This document shows, piece after piece, positions 1 to 7,193 of a DNA stretch of 64,000 nucleotides. Numbering within the stretch: position 1 is the stretch's first letter; each line of letters starts with the position of its first letter. The stretch is from Acetobacter sp. (GTDB lineage Bacteria; Pseudomonadota; Alphaproteobacteria; Acetobacterales; Acetobacteraceae), in NCBI RefSeq assembly GCF_022483985.1, contig NZ_JAKVME010000001.1, positions 1,922,001-1,986,000 of the forward strand, written 5' to 3'. The position numbers and the translations under genes were made by a program. The notes beneath the pieces are model-generated. The model did no database searches. It saw only the letters and a list, made by a program, of their open reading frames with translations, and was not told the origin of the DNA.

Positions 1-97
1 GTTCCTGGAAATCAATCATGCCGGTCTGCCAGTTCACTCGGTCCCATGTGAGGGCGAGAATGGATCCGCGTCGCGCTCCGGTGTAGACAGGCGACGC
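1..97 (-). pseudogene. Tyrosine recombinase fragment, cut by window edge
   Basis: The minus strand of the first ~97 bases reads YTGARRGSILALTWDRVN and a few further residues. This is the box I region of phage-type tyrosine recombinases, where the Arg is catalytic. A stop codon lies a few codons upstream in the same frame, so the N-terminal part is missing or frameshifted here. The rest of the gene would lie to the left of the window. It differs from the complete recombinase at 2971-4248. I read it as the remains of a second integrated element next to the tRNA-Val site; a frameshifted but complete gene outside the window is possible. Confidence 0.55.
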
Positions 98-102
98 CAG
101 TC

Positions 103-225
103 ATGATCGAGGACATCAAGGCTCTTCTTCAGCCTATTCGGGAAGATCGTGCGCCAACCGAGGCTGAGTGGGATTTTGCCCGCCAGCAATTGGATGACGG
201 CAACGCTGCTGTCCAGGCTGGCTGA
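103..225 (+). CDS. Possible 40-residue peptide, unknown
   Basis: A short frame starting MIEDIKALLQPIREDRA and ending at TGA encodes an acidic, helix-prone peptide without cysteines or a signal sequence. No good ribosome-binding site precedes the ATG. It lies antisense to the sequence just upstream of the recombinase fragment, so it may be an accidental frame. No family recognised. Confidence 0.15.
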   Translation: MIEDIKALLQPIREDRAPTEAEWDFARQQLDDGNAAVQAG

Positions 226-343
226 TGCCGGGCTGGTTCATACCAGCCTGTGTGGTGATGGTTGCGGTGAGCCAGGGGCTCGTCGTTGCCATCGTCTGGT
301 CCAGGCACCGCCTCAGGTGGCCGTATGATGGAAGCGGGCGACG

Positions 344-751
344 ATGATCGGTTTACACATCGGCGGCTTCTGTTGTCAGGTTGGTCGATTGTCAGCAGTT
401 ATGGGTCTGATTGGTTTACAGGCTGCCTGCTCGGAAATTCCAAATCAAGCGCGCCGCCAGCTGATAGGCTTTACACGTGCGGACATGGTCTCCTGCGCAG
501 GAATCCCTGACCAGGACGAGATCCGCGATGGACAAGAGATTATGGTCTGGCGACAGGATCGGCCAGTCCAAGGTCCGCTGGATCTCAAGACGCCTTTTTC
601 GTTTGATCTGTCTCTGGGAGAGGGCACGGCACGTGCCACGTCATGGCGACTCTACGAAACGGTGTCGTTAATCGGATTGCTTATTCTGGTCCCAGCGCCA
701 CATTGGCGGGACCAAATGCAGCCTGCGGTCCAGTTGCGCGGGGGTGTTTGA
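344..751 (+). CDS. Putative lipoprotein of mobile DNA
   Basis: Encodes 135 residues. The N-terminus is hydrophobic (about residues 1-31) and ends GLQAAC, a loose lipobox with Cys at about residue 29. It is followed by a soluble segment containing GFTRADMVSCAGIPDQ. That pattern (hydrophobic leader, Cys, then 'xxLxGxxxxDxxxCAGxP') resembles small lipoproteins I associate with integrative elements, but I cannot name the family with certainty. An internal ATG at 401 would give a shorter leader. It stands alone between a recombinase fragment and the left attachment repeat, so it may be a leftover of an older island. Translation is not proven. Confidence 0.35.
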   Translation: MIGLHIGGFCCQVGRLSAVMGLIGLQAACSEIPNQARRQLIGFTRADMVSCAGIPDQDEIRDGQEIMVWRQDRPVQGPLDLKTPFSFDLSLGEGTARATSWRLYETVSLIGLLILVPAPHWRDQMQPAVQLRGGV

Positions 752-901
752 GGGGCGATTCAGAGAGGCATAGACTCGCAGAATGACTGCACGGATTTAG
801 GTGTGCAGAAGCGGCTTTCTATGACCCAAAATGTATTCGCGTGAACCGAAATGATTATCTCTAAAAATTTATTATCGTGAGAAATCAGCCGTTTTTCAGC
901 C

Positions 902-953
902 AAATCGTGGTGGGTGCGACAGGGATTGAACCTGTGACCCCCGCCGTGTGAAG
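902..953. repeat. Left attachment repeat (partial tRNA-Val copy)
   Basis: These 52 bases are identical to 4372-4423, a shift of 3470 bases. They cover the CCA end, acceptor arm, T arm and most of the anticodon arm of the tRNA-Val gene, then the match stops abruptly. This is the signature of site-specific integration into a tRNA 3' half: the intact tRNA is on the right and the displaced fragment on the left. Confidence 0.9.
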
Positions 954-969
954 CGGCTTCCGGCATGAA

Positions 970-979
970 TAAGTCCTTG
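970..979. repeat. 10-mer TAAGTCCTTG, copy 1
   Basis: One of three exact copies of TAAGTCCTTG in the element (970-979, 1735-1744, 4252-4261). On the minus strand it reads CAAGGACTTA; here it stands four bases before an ATG that runs into the attachment repeat. It could be a recombinase arm-binding site or a copied ribosome-binding region. Confidence 0.45.
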
Positions 980-1121
980 TTTTTGTTACATATTTTTTTG
1001 ACCGATTCGGGCCGATTCATCAAGTGGTGAAGCGTATTATATCAAGGGCTGGTGATACTGTAACCTGTCTGGTGGATGGATTAGGTGAAGTCGATTCCAT
1101 CGGTGATGTCGATGTCAGACG

Positions 1122-1157
1122 GATTGATCCCACCGCTCCGCAGAGCGGAGCGTGTGG
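1122..1157. repeat. Hairpin repeat, copy 1
   Basis: The core is CGCTCCGC-AGA-GCGGAGCG, extended by CCAC/GTGG with one bulged base, and preceded by GATTGATC. A second copy at 1412-1447 differs at one of 36 positions. The GC-rich palindrome sits in AT-rich surroundings and would form a stable hairpin in DNA or RNA. Confidence 0.75.
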
Positions 1158-1411
1158 CGGTGATGTAGGATATTTCAGAAGACAGATTTGGCTGCTATCG
1201 CTGATGTCTATGCTGTGGGATGGGTATAAATCTGATTGATACCCTTGGGTTCATACCGGGTGGTTGATCCTGCTTGGTGACGGGTTTGGTGCCTATGGTA
1301 GAAACCGAACCTTAGCTGATTTACGTGGGTTATCTGCTGATGTGATTTGGCTTGGTAGTCCTTGTCCCCCTTATTGCCCCCCTTAGAAACAAGGCAGGGT
1401 GTAGTTAATCC

Positions 1412-1447
1412 GATTGATCCCACCGCTCCGCACAGCGGAGCGTGTGG
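1412..1447. repeat. Hairpin repeat, copy 2
   Basis: Matches 1122-1157 at 35 of 36 positions; the change (AGA to ACA) lies in the loop, so the stem is unaltered. A short related piece (CCGATTGAT) recurs near 1581. It could be a REP-like palindrome or a protein-binding hairpin of the element. Confidence 0.75.
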
Positions 1448-1452
1448 TGAAA

Positions 1453-1548
1453 TAGGTCCATGCCGGGTAATGGGACTGGGTGATCTGCTTTTGGTTTAGT
1501 GGGCGGATAGGCGTGTGGCCTGATGTAGGTCCATGCCGGGTGATGGGT
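1453..1548. repeat. Paired repeat TAGGTCCATGCCGGGT
   Basis: TAGGTCCATGCCGGGT followed by ATGGG-type sequence occurs at about 1453 and again at about 1527. Both copies lie just right of the second hairpin repeat. No coding frame runs through the pair. Function unknown. Confidence 0.5.
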
Positions 1549-1625
1549 GTCGCTGATGTCGATGTCCTTGGGTTCCTTAAATCCGATTGATGCTATAATT
1601 TTGATTCAGTAATGGCTTGGGAAGT

Positions 1626-1680
1626 CAATCGGAAATTATCGCTTTTATATCGGAAAATTATCGGAAATAAACCGATAATC
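1626..1680. repeat. ATCGGAAA iteron-like cluster
   Basis: ATCGGAAA occurs three times within 55 bases, followed by an inverted CCGATAAT, in a strongly AT-rich stretch. Short tandem and inverted copies like this are typical of binding sites for a replication or regulatory protein. This cluster directly precedes the first AT-core module. Confidence 0.5.
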
Positions 1681-1734
1681 AGTAACGTCATTTATCTATG
1701 CAATTTATACATATCAGCCATGCTTTTCTATAGA

Positions 1735-1744
1735 TAAGTCCTTG
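1735..1744. repeat. 10-mer TAAGTCCTTG, copy 2
   Basis: Exact copy of the 10-mer also found at 970 and 4252. Unlike those two it is not followed closely by a start codon on the minus strand (an ATG stands about 16 bases on), which favours a protein-binding role over a ribosome-binding site. Confidence 0.4.
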
Positions 1745-1774
1745 CGCTGGTAGAAAAGAAGCGCCGATGTGTTG

Positions 1775-1970
1775 ATACAGCAATTTTGTTGTATATTTCC
1801 CATTATCATCTTTATATATATTATTATTAATAATAATTTTTTAGAAATATACAGCAAAATTGATGTATGGATAGAAATAATGGCGGTCTAATCACGTTTT
1901 TCAGGGGTAATTTTTGTTTGTTTTGCTGGTTTTTTGTAGTTTCCATACTACAAAATTGCTGTATAAATGC
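1775..1970. other. Origin-like module 1 (AT core, inverted repeats)
   Basis: A 25-base arm at 1775-1799 and its inverse at 1844-1868 match at 23 positions and flank an almost pure A/T core (about 1800-1843). A further inverted copy of the arm lies around 1949-1965, next to a 7-bp palindrome at 1934-1953 (TTGTAGT/ACTACAA). Repeats around an AT-rich unwinding stretch are the usual layout of a plasmid or satellite replication origin. That it works as an origin is inference. Confidence 0.5.
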
Positions 1971-2017
1971 CGTATTCTGGTCATATCGGCATTTCCTTGA
2001 TTTAAAGCCGCTGTGTA

Positions 2018-2031
2018 ATTATTAAATGAAT
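2018..2031. repeat. Module end motif ATTATTAAATGAAT, copy 1
   Basis: This 14-mer is repeated exactly at 2452-2465, both times preceded by GCCGCT. A degenerate third copy (ATTATTAAAG) lies at 2931. The copies are about 434 and 479 bases apart and mark the right ends of the three origin-like modules. Confidence 0.6.
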
Positions 2032-2069
2032 TGGGTATAATCTATGCCTTTCATTTAATATACCGCTAT

Positions 2070-2390
2070 ACAGGTCACATGATGGTCAACTTTATCCCGC
2101 TTGTCCCGTCAACGGGATAAACACGGGATAAACACGGGATAAAAGGGACAAGACCTGATAGGCTAGAACCCTTGGTTTTCCTTGGTTTTTTCGATAGGAC
2201 GGGATAAAGGGACAGGGACAAGGGCAATTCCATATATGTATAATATATATTTTTACTTTTTTTCTTAAGAATAAAACAAGAAGAAAACATCCCGTTTATC
2301 CCGTTATGGCTGTAACCACTTGGTTTTCCTTGGTTTTTTCAGGGACAAGTAAGGGACAGCAGGAACAAACAGGTATTGCTTTGTTCCTGT
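2070..2390. other. Origin-like module 2 (GGGATAA / GGGACA boxes)
   Basis: The module starts with ACAGGTCACATGATGGTCA. It then carries several GGGATAA boxes (about 2114, 2125, 2136, 2202), inverted TTATCCCG boxes (about 2092, 2297) and GGGACA boxes (about 2146, 2210, 2342, 2352). A 22-bp direct repeat (CTTGGTTTTCCTTGG plus T-rich end) at 2171-2192 and 2319-2340 brackets an A/T core at about 2230-2290. A perfect 10-bp hairpin closes the module (arms at 2360 and 2380). The symmetric boxes around the core suggest a replication initiator target. Confidence 0.5.
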
Positions 2391-2451
2391 CCTTGCCGAT
2401 ACCAATAAGCAGAAACATAGCCCTAAAATAGCACAGGATGCCGCTACAGTG

Positions 2452-2465
2452 ATTATTAAATGAAT
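2452..2465. repeat. Module end motif, copy 2
   Basis: Exact second copy of ATTATTAAATGAAT, preceded by GCCGCTACAGTG (copy 1: GCCGCTGTGTA). It ends module 2. Confidence 0.6.
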
Positions 2466-2589
2466 CAGCTATGATCTATACCTATTAAATTATTTGAAAG
2501 TGAAAAAATGACAGGCGTACCAATTTCATCAACCGCGCGATGCTTCGGGGGGTGGTCTTGCTGACGGATGGGTATCCCGGTGGGGGGGG

Positions 2590-2900
2590 TGGTCACAGGT
2601 CACAGGATGGTCACTGGTTCAAGGGACTGCCCTGTGCCGGTGATGCGGGGGAAAAGGGGCAAAAAACACAGATTTCACTTATATATATATTTTTTTCTTC
2701 TTTTTCGTATAAAAAAAACAATATCTAATAAAACAGGAAATTATCACCGGCATCACCGGCATCACCGGCATCCCTTGTTTTTGGCCTGAAATGACCTGTT
2801 TTTCCCTTATTTGCGTGAATTATCGTTAAAATTGGTGTTATTGGTGCCGGTGGAAGCGATTTCCTTGCCCCGGCATATCACCGGCATCACCGGCATTTGC
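2590..2900. other. Origin-like module 3 (CACCGGCAT iterons)
   Basis: Begins with GGTCACAGGTCACAGGATGGTCA, closely like the start of module 2. CCGGTGATG at about 2638 is an inverted copy of the CATCACCGG iteron. An A/T core follows (about 2675-2735), then three tandem CACCGGCAT units from about 2745 and two more near 2879-2896. The architecture matches module 2, but the iteron sequence is completely different. Confidence 0.5.
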
Positions 2901-2930
2901 CCGTAATCCGATATAAAGCCCTGTCTGTGC

Positions 2931-2940
2931 ATTATTAAAG
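2931..2940. repeat. Module end motif, degenerate copy 3
   Basis: ATTATTAAAG follows ATAAAGCCCTGTCTGTGC, resembling the GCC-CTGTGT lead-in of the first copy. It ends module 3, just before the recombinase stop codon. Confidence 0.4.
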
Positions 2941-2970
2941 ACAAGACTAGCATCGACATCAATCATTTAA

Positions 2971-4248
2971 TTATAAACGCATGTGGTCTGGTATTATCCT
3001 GTCCCTGTGCTGTTCTAGTGATACATGGGAATAATGCTTTTCTATCATTGAAACTGACGTGCCTGTGTTTCTGGCAAGCAGATGGATATCTATGCCGTTG
3101 TTAAGTCCTTTGGTGATGTAGTAGTGTCTGAATGAATAACAGGTTCTTTTAACGCCACGATAATCAGTGGTTAAGTCTGCATCTTTCAATGTTTCATTCA
3201 TCTGTTCAGAAAAGGATGAAACCCTGTTTCCATTTTTATAGGTGAATAGATAGTCGTCTGTATTAGGTTTCTGTTCTGCATATAACACCTGTAAGGGATG
3301 AATAATGGACGGGTTAGGGATACAGGTTCTTGATTTGGATTTACCCTGTATCTGTATGGATAGTTTATTGTCGATTGGTTTGGTGTCAGTAGTGAAGTTT
3401 ATAATATCTGACCATTTAAGGTGTAGACATTCCGTATCACGCAAGCCGCTGTCTATCATTATTTCAGTGAAGGCCCAGAACAGGAAACGGGAATGGCGAT
3501 TGGTTTCTGTTGATTGCTGTAGGCGTTTCATGGTGATGGCACGAAACTTCGCCAATTCCTTATCTGTGAAAGATGGCCTGTTATCAGTAGATTTTGTTTT
3601 CTTTGGTTTAGTGAATGATGGAATTTGTGATAGGTGGCCTTCCTGTTTCATCCATTGAAAGAAGTCCCTTAGAATGGCGTTTTCATGCTGGACGGTGGAT
3701 TGGCTAGGTGCTTTCCGCATTGAATCCGTGACAGGTGAACGGATTAGCATCCCCGGACTTTTAATAAGGGCATCTTCTGGCCTTGCACGCCGATATTCCA
3801 AGTGGGTGATGTCCTTGCCCGGTCCTTCTGTCCAATAGGTATTACGCCATTGCTGATAGCTGGCCATTGTCTTGTCTGTAATAGACTGATTGCCAATGAA
3901 CGAACCAAAATAACGGGTCATCACTGTTTGTCTGTATGACGTTTTCTGATGTAATTCAGGTGGACGTTTTAGGGACATCCATTGTTTTATAAGTGATTCA
4001 GTGGTTTTAATCTTTAATGACTGACCTGATTCGGCTTTGTTTACTGCACCCCAATATTTTCTATAAGCCAATGACAGGGCATCAGGATAAAAGGCAGTCT
4101 TTAACGCTATCCTTTGTTGTCCATGACCGGCGATAGAAAAGCGCATTGAATAGTTTTTTGTGCCGGTGGGTATAAACAATGTGAATGGCTGAACAGGCGG
4201 CGCTTGCCCTACTGTGCTAATTCTGTGCTTACGATGATTTTCGTTCAT
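2971..4248 (-). CDS. int: Tyrosine recombinase (integrase)
   Basis: 425-residue site-specific recombinase that should integrate and excise the element at the tRNA-Val gene. A variable DNA-binding N-terminal half (to about residue 240) is followed by the catalytic domain: Arg270 in SGLRDTE, a beta-hairpin Lys near 303-305 (GKSKSR), box II YSFRHYY (Arg374; the usual first His is Tyr371), an Asn at about 395 where many family members have His, and the nucleophile Tyr406 in KHYSH. The gene appears full length and undamaged. Its ATG follows CAAGGACTTAGCT, which contains an AAGGA ribosome-binding site. It is transcribed away from the intact tRNA, 130 bp from its CCA end. Confidence 0.93.
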   Translation of the reverse strand: MNENHRKHRISTVGQAPPVQPFTLFIPTGTKNYSMRFSIAGHGQQRIALKTAFYPDALSLAYRKYWGAVNKAESGQSLKIKTTESLIKQWMSLKRPPELHQKTSYRQTVMTRYFGSFIGNQSITDKTMASYQQWRNTYWTEGPGKDITHLEYRRARPEDALIKSPGMLIRSPVTDSMRKAPSQSTVQHENAILRDFFQWMKQEGHLSQIPSFTKPKKTKSTDNRPSFTDKELAKFRAITMKRLQQSTETNRHSRFLFWAFTEIMIDSGLRDTECLHLKWSDIINFTTDTKPIDNKLSIQIQGKSKSRTCIPNPSIIHPLQVLYAEQKPNTDDYLFTYKNGNRVSSFSEQMNETLKDADLTTDYRGVKRTCYSFRHYYITKGLNNGIDIHLLARNTGTSVSMIEKHYSHVSLEQHRDRIIPDHMRL

Positions 4249-4251
4249 AGC

Positions 4252-4261
4252 TAAGTCCTTG
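4252..4261. repeat. 10-mer TAAGTCCTTG, copy 3 (recombinase RBS)
   Basis: Third exact copy of the 10-mer. On the minus strand it gives CAAGGACTTA and supplies the AAGGA ribosome-binding site of the recombinase gene. Its reuse near the left end could mean arm-type binding sites that let the recombinase control its own translation start region, or simply duplication. Confidence 0.45.
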
Positions 4262-4371
4262 ATTTTCCTTGATGTGGAAAATCTTGTGCTAGAACTACGC
4301 TAGGGTCAAAAGTGGATATATCCCTAAAATGTATAAGGGAAAAATCCAGCTAAGTGTTTGATTTTATTGGA

Positions 4372-4423
4372 AAATCGTGGTGGGTGCGACAGGGATTGAA
4401 CCTGTGACCCCCGCCGTGTGAAG
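4372..4423. repeat. Right attachment repeat, within tRNA-Val
   Basis: Identical to 902-953. Here the repeat continues into a complete tRNA gene, so this is the side where integration restored the tRNA. Excision between the repeats would leave one intact tRNA and release a circle of about 3470 bp. Confidence 0.9.
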
Positions 4424-4452
4424 GCGATGCTCTACCGCTGAGCTACGCACCC
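4378..4452 (-). tRNA. tRNA-Val (anticodon CAC)
   Basis: 75 nt with encoded CCA. The acceptor stem GGGTGCG pairs with CGCACCC, the T-loop contains TTCAATC, and the anticodon loop TTCACAC places CAC, which reads GUG. It serves as the integration target for the element on its 3' side. A different tRNA-Val, with anticodon UAC, lies at 51623-51697. Confidence 0.95.
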
Positions 4453-4612
4453 CGATTTTGCGTAGGCAGCTCATAGCCAGAACGGACAAAGAGCGCAAGA
4501 CACAAATGGGTAATTTTACGCGCCACGGAGCGAATGATCCCACTCACCCACACAAAAAGACCAGCCGTCCACGTCAGACTGAAAACGGAGCGGAAGCCCA
4601 GACCGAGCCTTT

Positions 4613-5773
4613 TTACTGAGATGCAGGAGGTGTGATCGGGACTTTTGCCACCAGAAAAGGTGGTCTGCGCATATCCTGACCGCCATGTAGCCGCGGAAGG
4701 CGGCTCCACTGGCCAAGAACGACATAGACATACCGGGAATCGGCGAAGATTCCATCCGGCCATACGAATCTCGGGTCGGAGGCAATCAGCTCAAACCCGC
4801 CATCCGGGTTACGACGAAAAATGGCATCATGATCTGCCGCTGTGGTGTAGATGCGATTCCATGGATCGGTGGCAAGACCATCCGCCGCACCTTTCTCGCC
4901 TTCATCGACAACACGCTGAGCGAGTTCGTCTGAACTGACGGAAAAATCAGCCAACTGCGCCGTAGACAGACTGTAAAGACGACGGCTGGCCAGTGGCGAA
5001 TAATAGAGCGTCTGTGAGTTAACGGAGAGTGTTATTCCGTCAGCCCCGCCAGCCGGGAATGTGGGGTGTGTGGAATCATAATGAAGCACTCGCCCATCCA
5101 GAACAGTCTGATACCCTTTATCTGGCATGGTTGACACATGCCCCGCCAGCACACGTCTCTGCCGACCTGTGGCGATATCCACGACAACGAGGGCGGGATG
5201 GCCTCCGAAGGAGCTGTCGGTAATGAACGCCGTGCCCTTCGCGCCATGCGTCAGATCGACGCGCAGATCGTTCATGTGACTGTCAGGCAGTAAAGCCTCT
5301 TTCAGAATCACGCTGGCGATGATCTGACCGCTTGTCGGACTGATACCTACAACTTTAGCCCCACCCGCAGGAATGGAGTGTCCTTTGATTTTCCCGTCAT
5401 CTATGACCCAGATATTACCCTGTGTATCCGTGGTCATCCCGTGAGGGGAGATAAGCCGGGATGCAGGATCACCTTGTGCTGATTCCGAAAAAGCCGATGA
5501 AGGAAATGGAATGAGCTGTCCATTCTTCCATTCTGCGAGCACCGGTCCCGGATGATCGCCATCATGCTTCGGGAAAGTCAGAAACAGACGATTATTGACG
5601 ACAGCAATCCCTGACGGGTCGGGAGCGTCAATCGTTGCGACAATTTCCACTGTGCCGCTGGCGCCAAATGCCGGATCAAGATTACTGGTGATCGCCGTAG
5701 AAGCGGCCTGTGTCGTGGAAACCGTAGCAACACAGAGAACACCTGTCATCAGCAGGAAATACAGCTTTTTCAT
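4613..5773 (-). CDS. Secreted yellow/royal-jelly-type beta-propeller
   Basis: 386 residues from the ATG at 5773. I chose this start over upstream codons because it opens a textbook signal peptide (MKKLYFLLMTGVLCVATVST...QA). The mature protein reads as a beta-propeller with PSGIAV, HGMTTDTQGNIWV, MNDLRVD and ATDPWNRIY repeats, typical of the major royal jelly / yellow family often labelled 'L-dopachrome tautomerase-related', related in fold to SMP-30 lactonases. It should be periplasmic. Bacterial members have no firm reaction, so I give none. It lies 85 bp downstream of another secreted enzyme gene on the same strand, probably co-transcribed. Confidence 0.75.
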   Translation of the reverse strand: MKKLYFLLMTGVLCVATVSTTQAASTAITSNLDPAFGASGTVEIVATIDAPDPSGIAVVNNRLFLTFPKHDGDHPGPVLAEWKNGQLIPFPSSAFSESAQGDPASRLISPHGMTTDTQGNIWVIDDGKIKGHSIPAGGAKVVGISPTSGQIIASVILKEALLPDSHMNDLRVDLTHGAKGTAFITDSSFGGHPALVVVDIATGRQRRVLAGHVSTMPDKGYQTVLDGRVLHYDSTHPTFPAGGADGITLSVNSQTLYYSPLASRRLYSLSTAQLADFSVSSDELAQRVVDEGEKGAADGLATDPWNRIYTTAADHDAIFRRNPDGGFELIASDPRFVWPDGIFADSRYVYVVLGQWSRLPRLHGGQDMRRPPFLVAKVPITPPASQ

Positions 5774-5858
5774 TTTTCCAAAAACAGCTTGAGGCAAAGT
5801 AATGGCAGTCAGGACAAGGTGATCATATATCATCGAAGCCTGATGTCAGGGGAAGTCA

Positions 5859-7193
5859 TCAGGGACGAGTTGTTGTTACCGTCCCGTTTTCCCATGTTTC
5901 AACAATCCTGTCGGCATCTCCGATCGCGACCGCGGGATTTCCTGAAACCACCAGAAGATCAGCCCGCCTACCAGCAGCGATCACACCTCTGTCGGAAAGA
6001 TGCAGCAGATCGGCAGCGTTCTGAGTGGCAATGTGGATGGCTGCGAGTGCTGGCACTCCTGCCTGAACAGTCAGGGCAAGTTCCCTATGTTCCGCCACAC
6101 CGGGCACGCGAAGCGGCATTGCACCGCTGTCTGTTCCAAAACCAATCTTGACGCCCGCATCGTAGAGCGTCTTAAGGTTTTGCAGATTCATCGCAAGTGA
6201 GGCCCTCGCGAAATCAGCCTGCTTGCCGGTCATGTGCTTCTGCCGCCAGACCGGATCGCTGACCTGCCGAAGCAATGGCGTCGATAGCCCGGCAAGCGTA
6301 AAGGCTGTTTGTGTCCACGGTGAATGCTCAGCCCATGCCGTGCTGGCTTCATCGAGTTCCAGGGTCGCGATATACCAGATCTGCCCGGATTTCAGCTTTT
6401 CGATCAGAGCCGGAGGGACGGGCTTGTCCCGTATTCCGTGAGCAAGAATATCCACACCAGCCGCGACAACATGTTCTGCATCGTCGAGATCATGAATATG
6501 TGCAGCAACACGCAGATTGCGCTTGTGGGACTCATCCACGACAGCGGAGATGATGTCGGGAGCCATTTTAACCGGCAGAGAGCCATCGAAGTCATCAACC
6601 CAGATTTTGACCAGATCGCTACCTTCATCCGCCATGATATTCACATCATGACGGGCTTCTTCCGCCGTTCGGGGACGGAATAGCTGATCAGCCGTGACAT
6701 TGACCGGAGGAGCCCCCTTGGGCACCCCGATCCCTTGATCCACACCGAAAAGATCGGCTGGCGTTTTGCCTGCGTGAGCGTCCCGTCGTAGCGGATCGAA
6801 CACATCCGGCGCGTTATTGCCCAGAGCTGTGACGGTCGTCACGCCGTAACGACGATACTGTTCAAGCTCGGAGATGATGGTGGCGCGCGTGTAAAACTGA
6901 GGACCGGCTACGACGCTCTCATATTGTCCGACATGGCTGTGATCGGAAATGAGACCGGGGAGCACCGTGTCGCCCGAGCGATCCAGAATACGGGCGCGAC
7001 CGGGAACACTGATACCTTTCCCGACAGCCAGAATACGGCCACTCTGCATGACCAGTGTGACATCCTCCATGGGAGGCGCGCCCGTACCGTCGATGACCCG
7101 TATATGTGTCAGGGCGATAACAGGCGCAGAGTCTGCAAAAGCGGGCACTGCCGAGAGCAGAAAGGCTGCTGTTGCCAGACTGAATTGTCTCAT
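5859..7193 (-). CDS. Secreted imidazolonepropionase-type amidohydrolase
   Basis: 444 residues from the ATG at 7193, with a signal peptide ending at PAFA. Metal-binding features of the amidohydrolase superfamily are visible: HSH at about 85-87 after the LPGLI strand, Lys at about 196 (DLVKIWVDD), His residues in AAHIHD at about 232-234 and in LAHG at about 252, and Asp in GFGTDSGA at about 355. The end carries the usual RGVIAAGRRADLLVV segment. The substrate cannot be read from sequence; relatives act on cyclic amides, dipeptides or organophosphates. An exported copy suggests use of an external amide compound. Confidence 0.8.
   Translation of the reverse strand: MRQFSLATAAFLLSAVPAFADSAPVIALTHIRVIDGTGAPPMEDVTLVMQSGRILAVGKGISVPGRARILDRSGDTVLPGLISDHSHVGQYESVVAGPQFYTRATIISELEQYRRYGVTTVTALGNNAPDVFDPLRRDAHAGKTPADLFGVDQGIGVPKGAPPVNVTADQLFRPRTAEEARHDVNIMADEGSDLVKIWVDDFDGSLPVKMAPDIISAVVDESHKRNLRVAAHIHDLDDAEHVVAAGVDILAHGIRDKPVPPALIEKLKSGQIWYIATLELDEASTAWAEHSPWTQTAFTLAGLSTPLLRQVSDPVWRQKHMTGKQADFARASLAMNLQNLKTLYDAGVKIGFGTDSGAMPLRVPGVAEHRELALTVQAGVPALAAIHIATQNAADLLHLSDRGVIAAGRRADLLVVSGNPAVAIGDADRIVETWENGTVTTTRP

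Larger units (their letters stand above)
902..4423. mobile_element. Minimal integrative element at tRNA-Val(CAC)
   Basis: The element is bounded by 52-bp direct repeats (902-953 and 4372-4423), so the unit is about 3470 bp. Its only convincing gene is the tyrosine recombinase at 2971-4248, next to the intact tRNA. The remaining ~1.9 kb is markedly more AT-rich than the flanking chromosome and carries hairpins and repeat modules but no clear reading frame. No replication protein, conjugation gene, capsid gene or evident cargo is present. It may be a satellite that depends on a helper, or a degraded larger island. Confidence 0.8.

Noticed and set aside
760-1023. Minus-strand frame of 87 codons through the left attachment repeat
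   Set aside because: It reads through the tRNA-derived repeat and has no protein-like character; it probably exists because the start region of a gene was copied there.
2540-2789. Two overlapping plus-strand frames of 62 and 73 codons in origin-like module 3
   Set aside because: They translate iterons and the A/T core into low-complexity sequence (runs of Gly, Ile/Phe, His-Arg-His); composition follows the repeats, not codon use.
2745-2896. CACCGGCAT repeats as a CRISPR array
   Set aside because: The units are 9 bases, tandem and without spacers; no cas genes are present.
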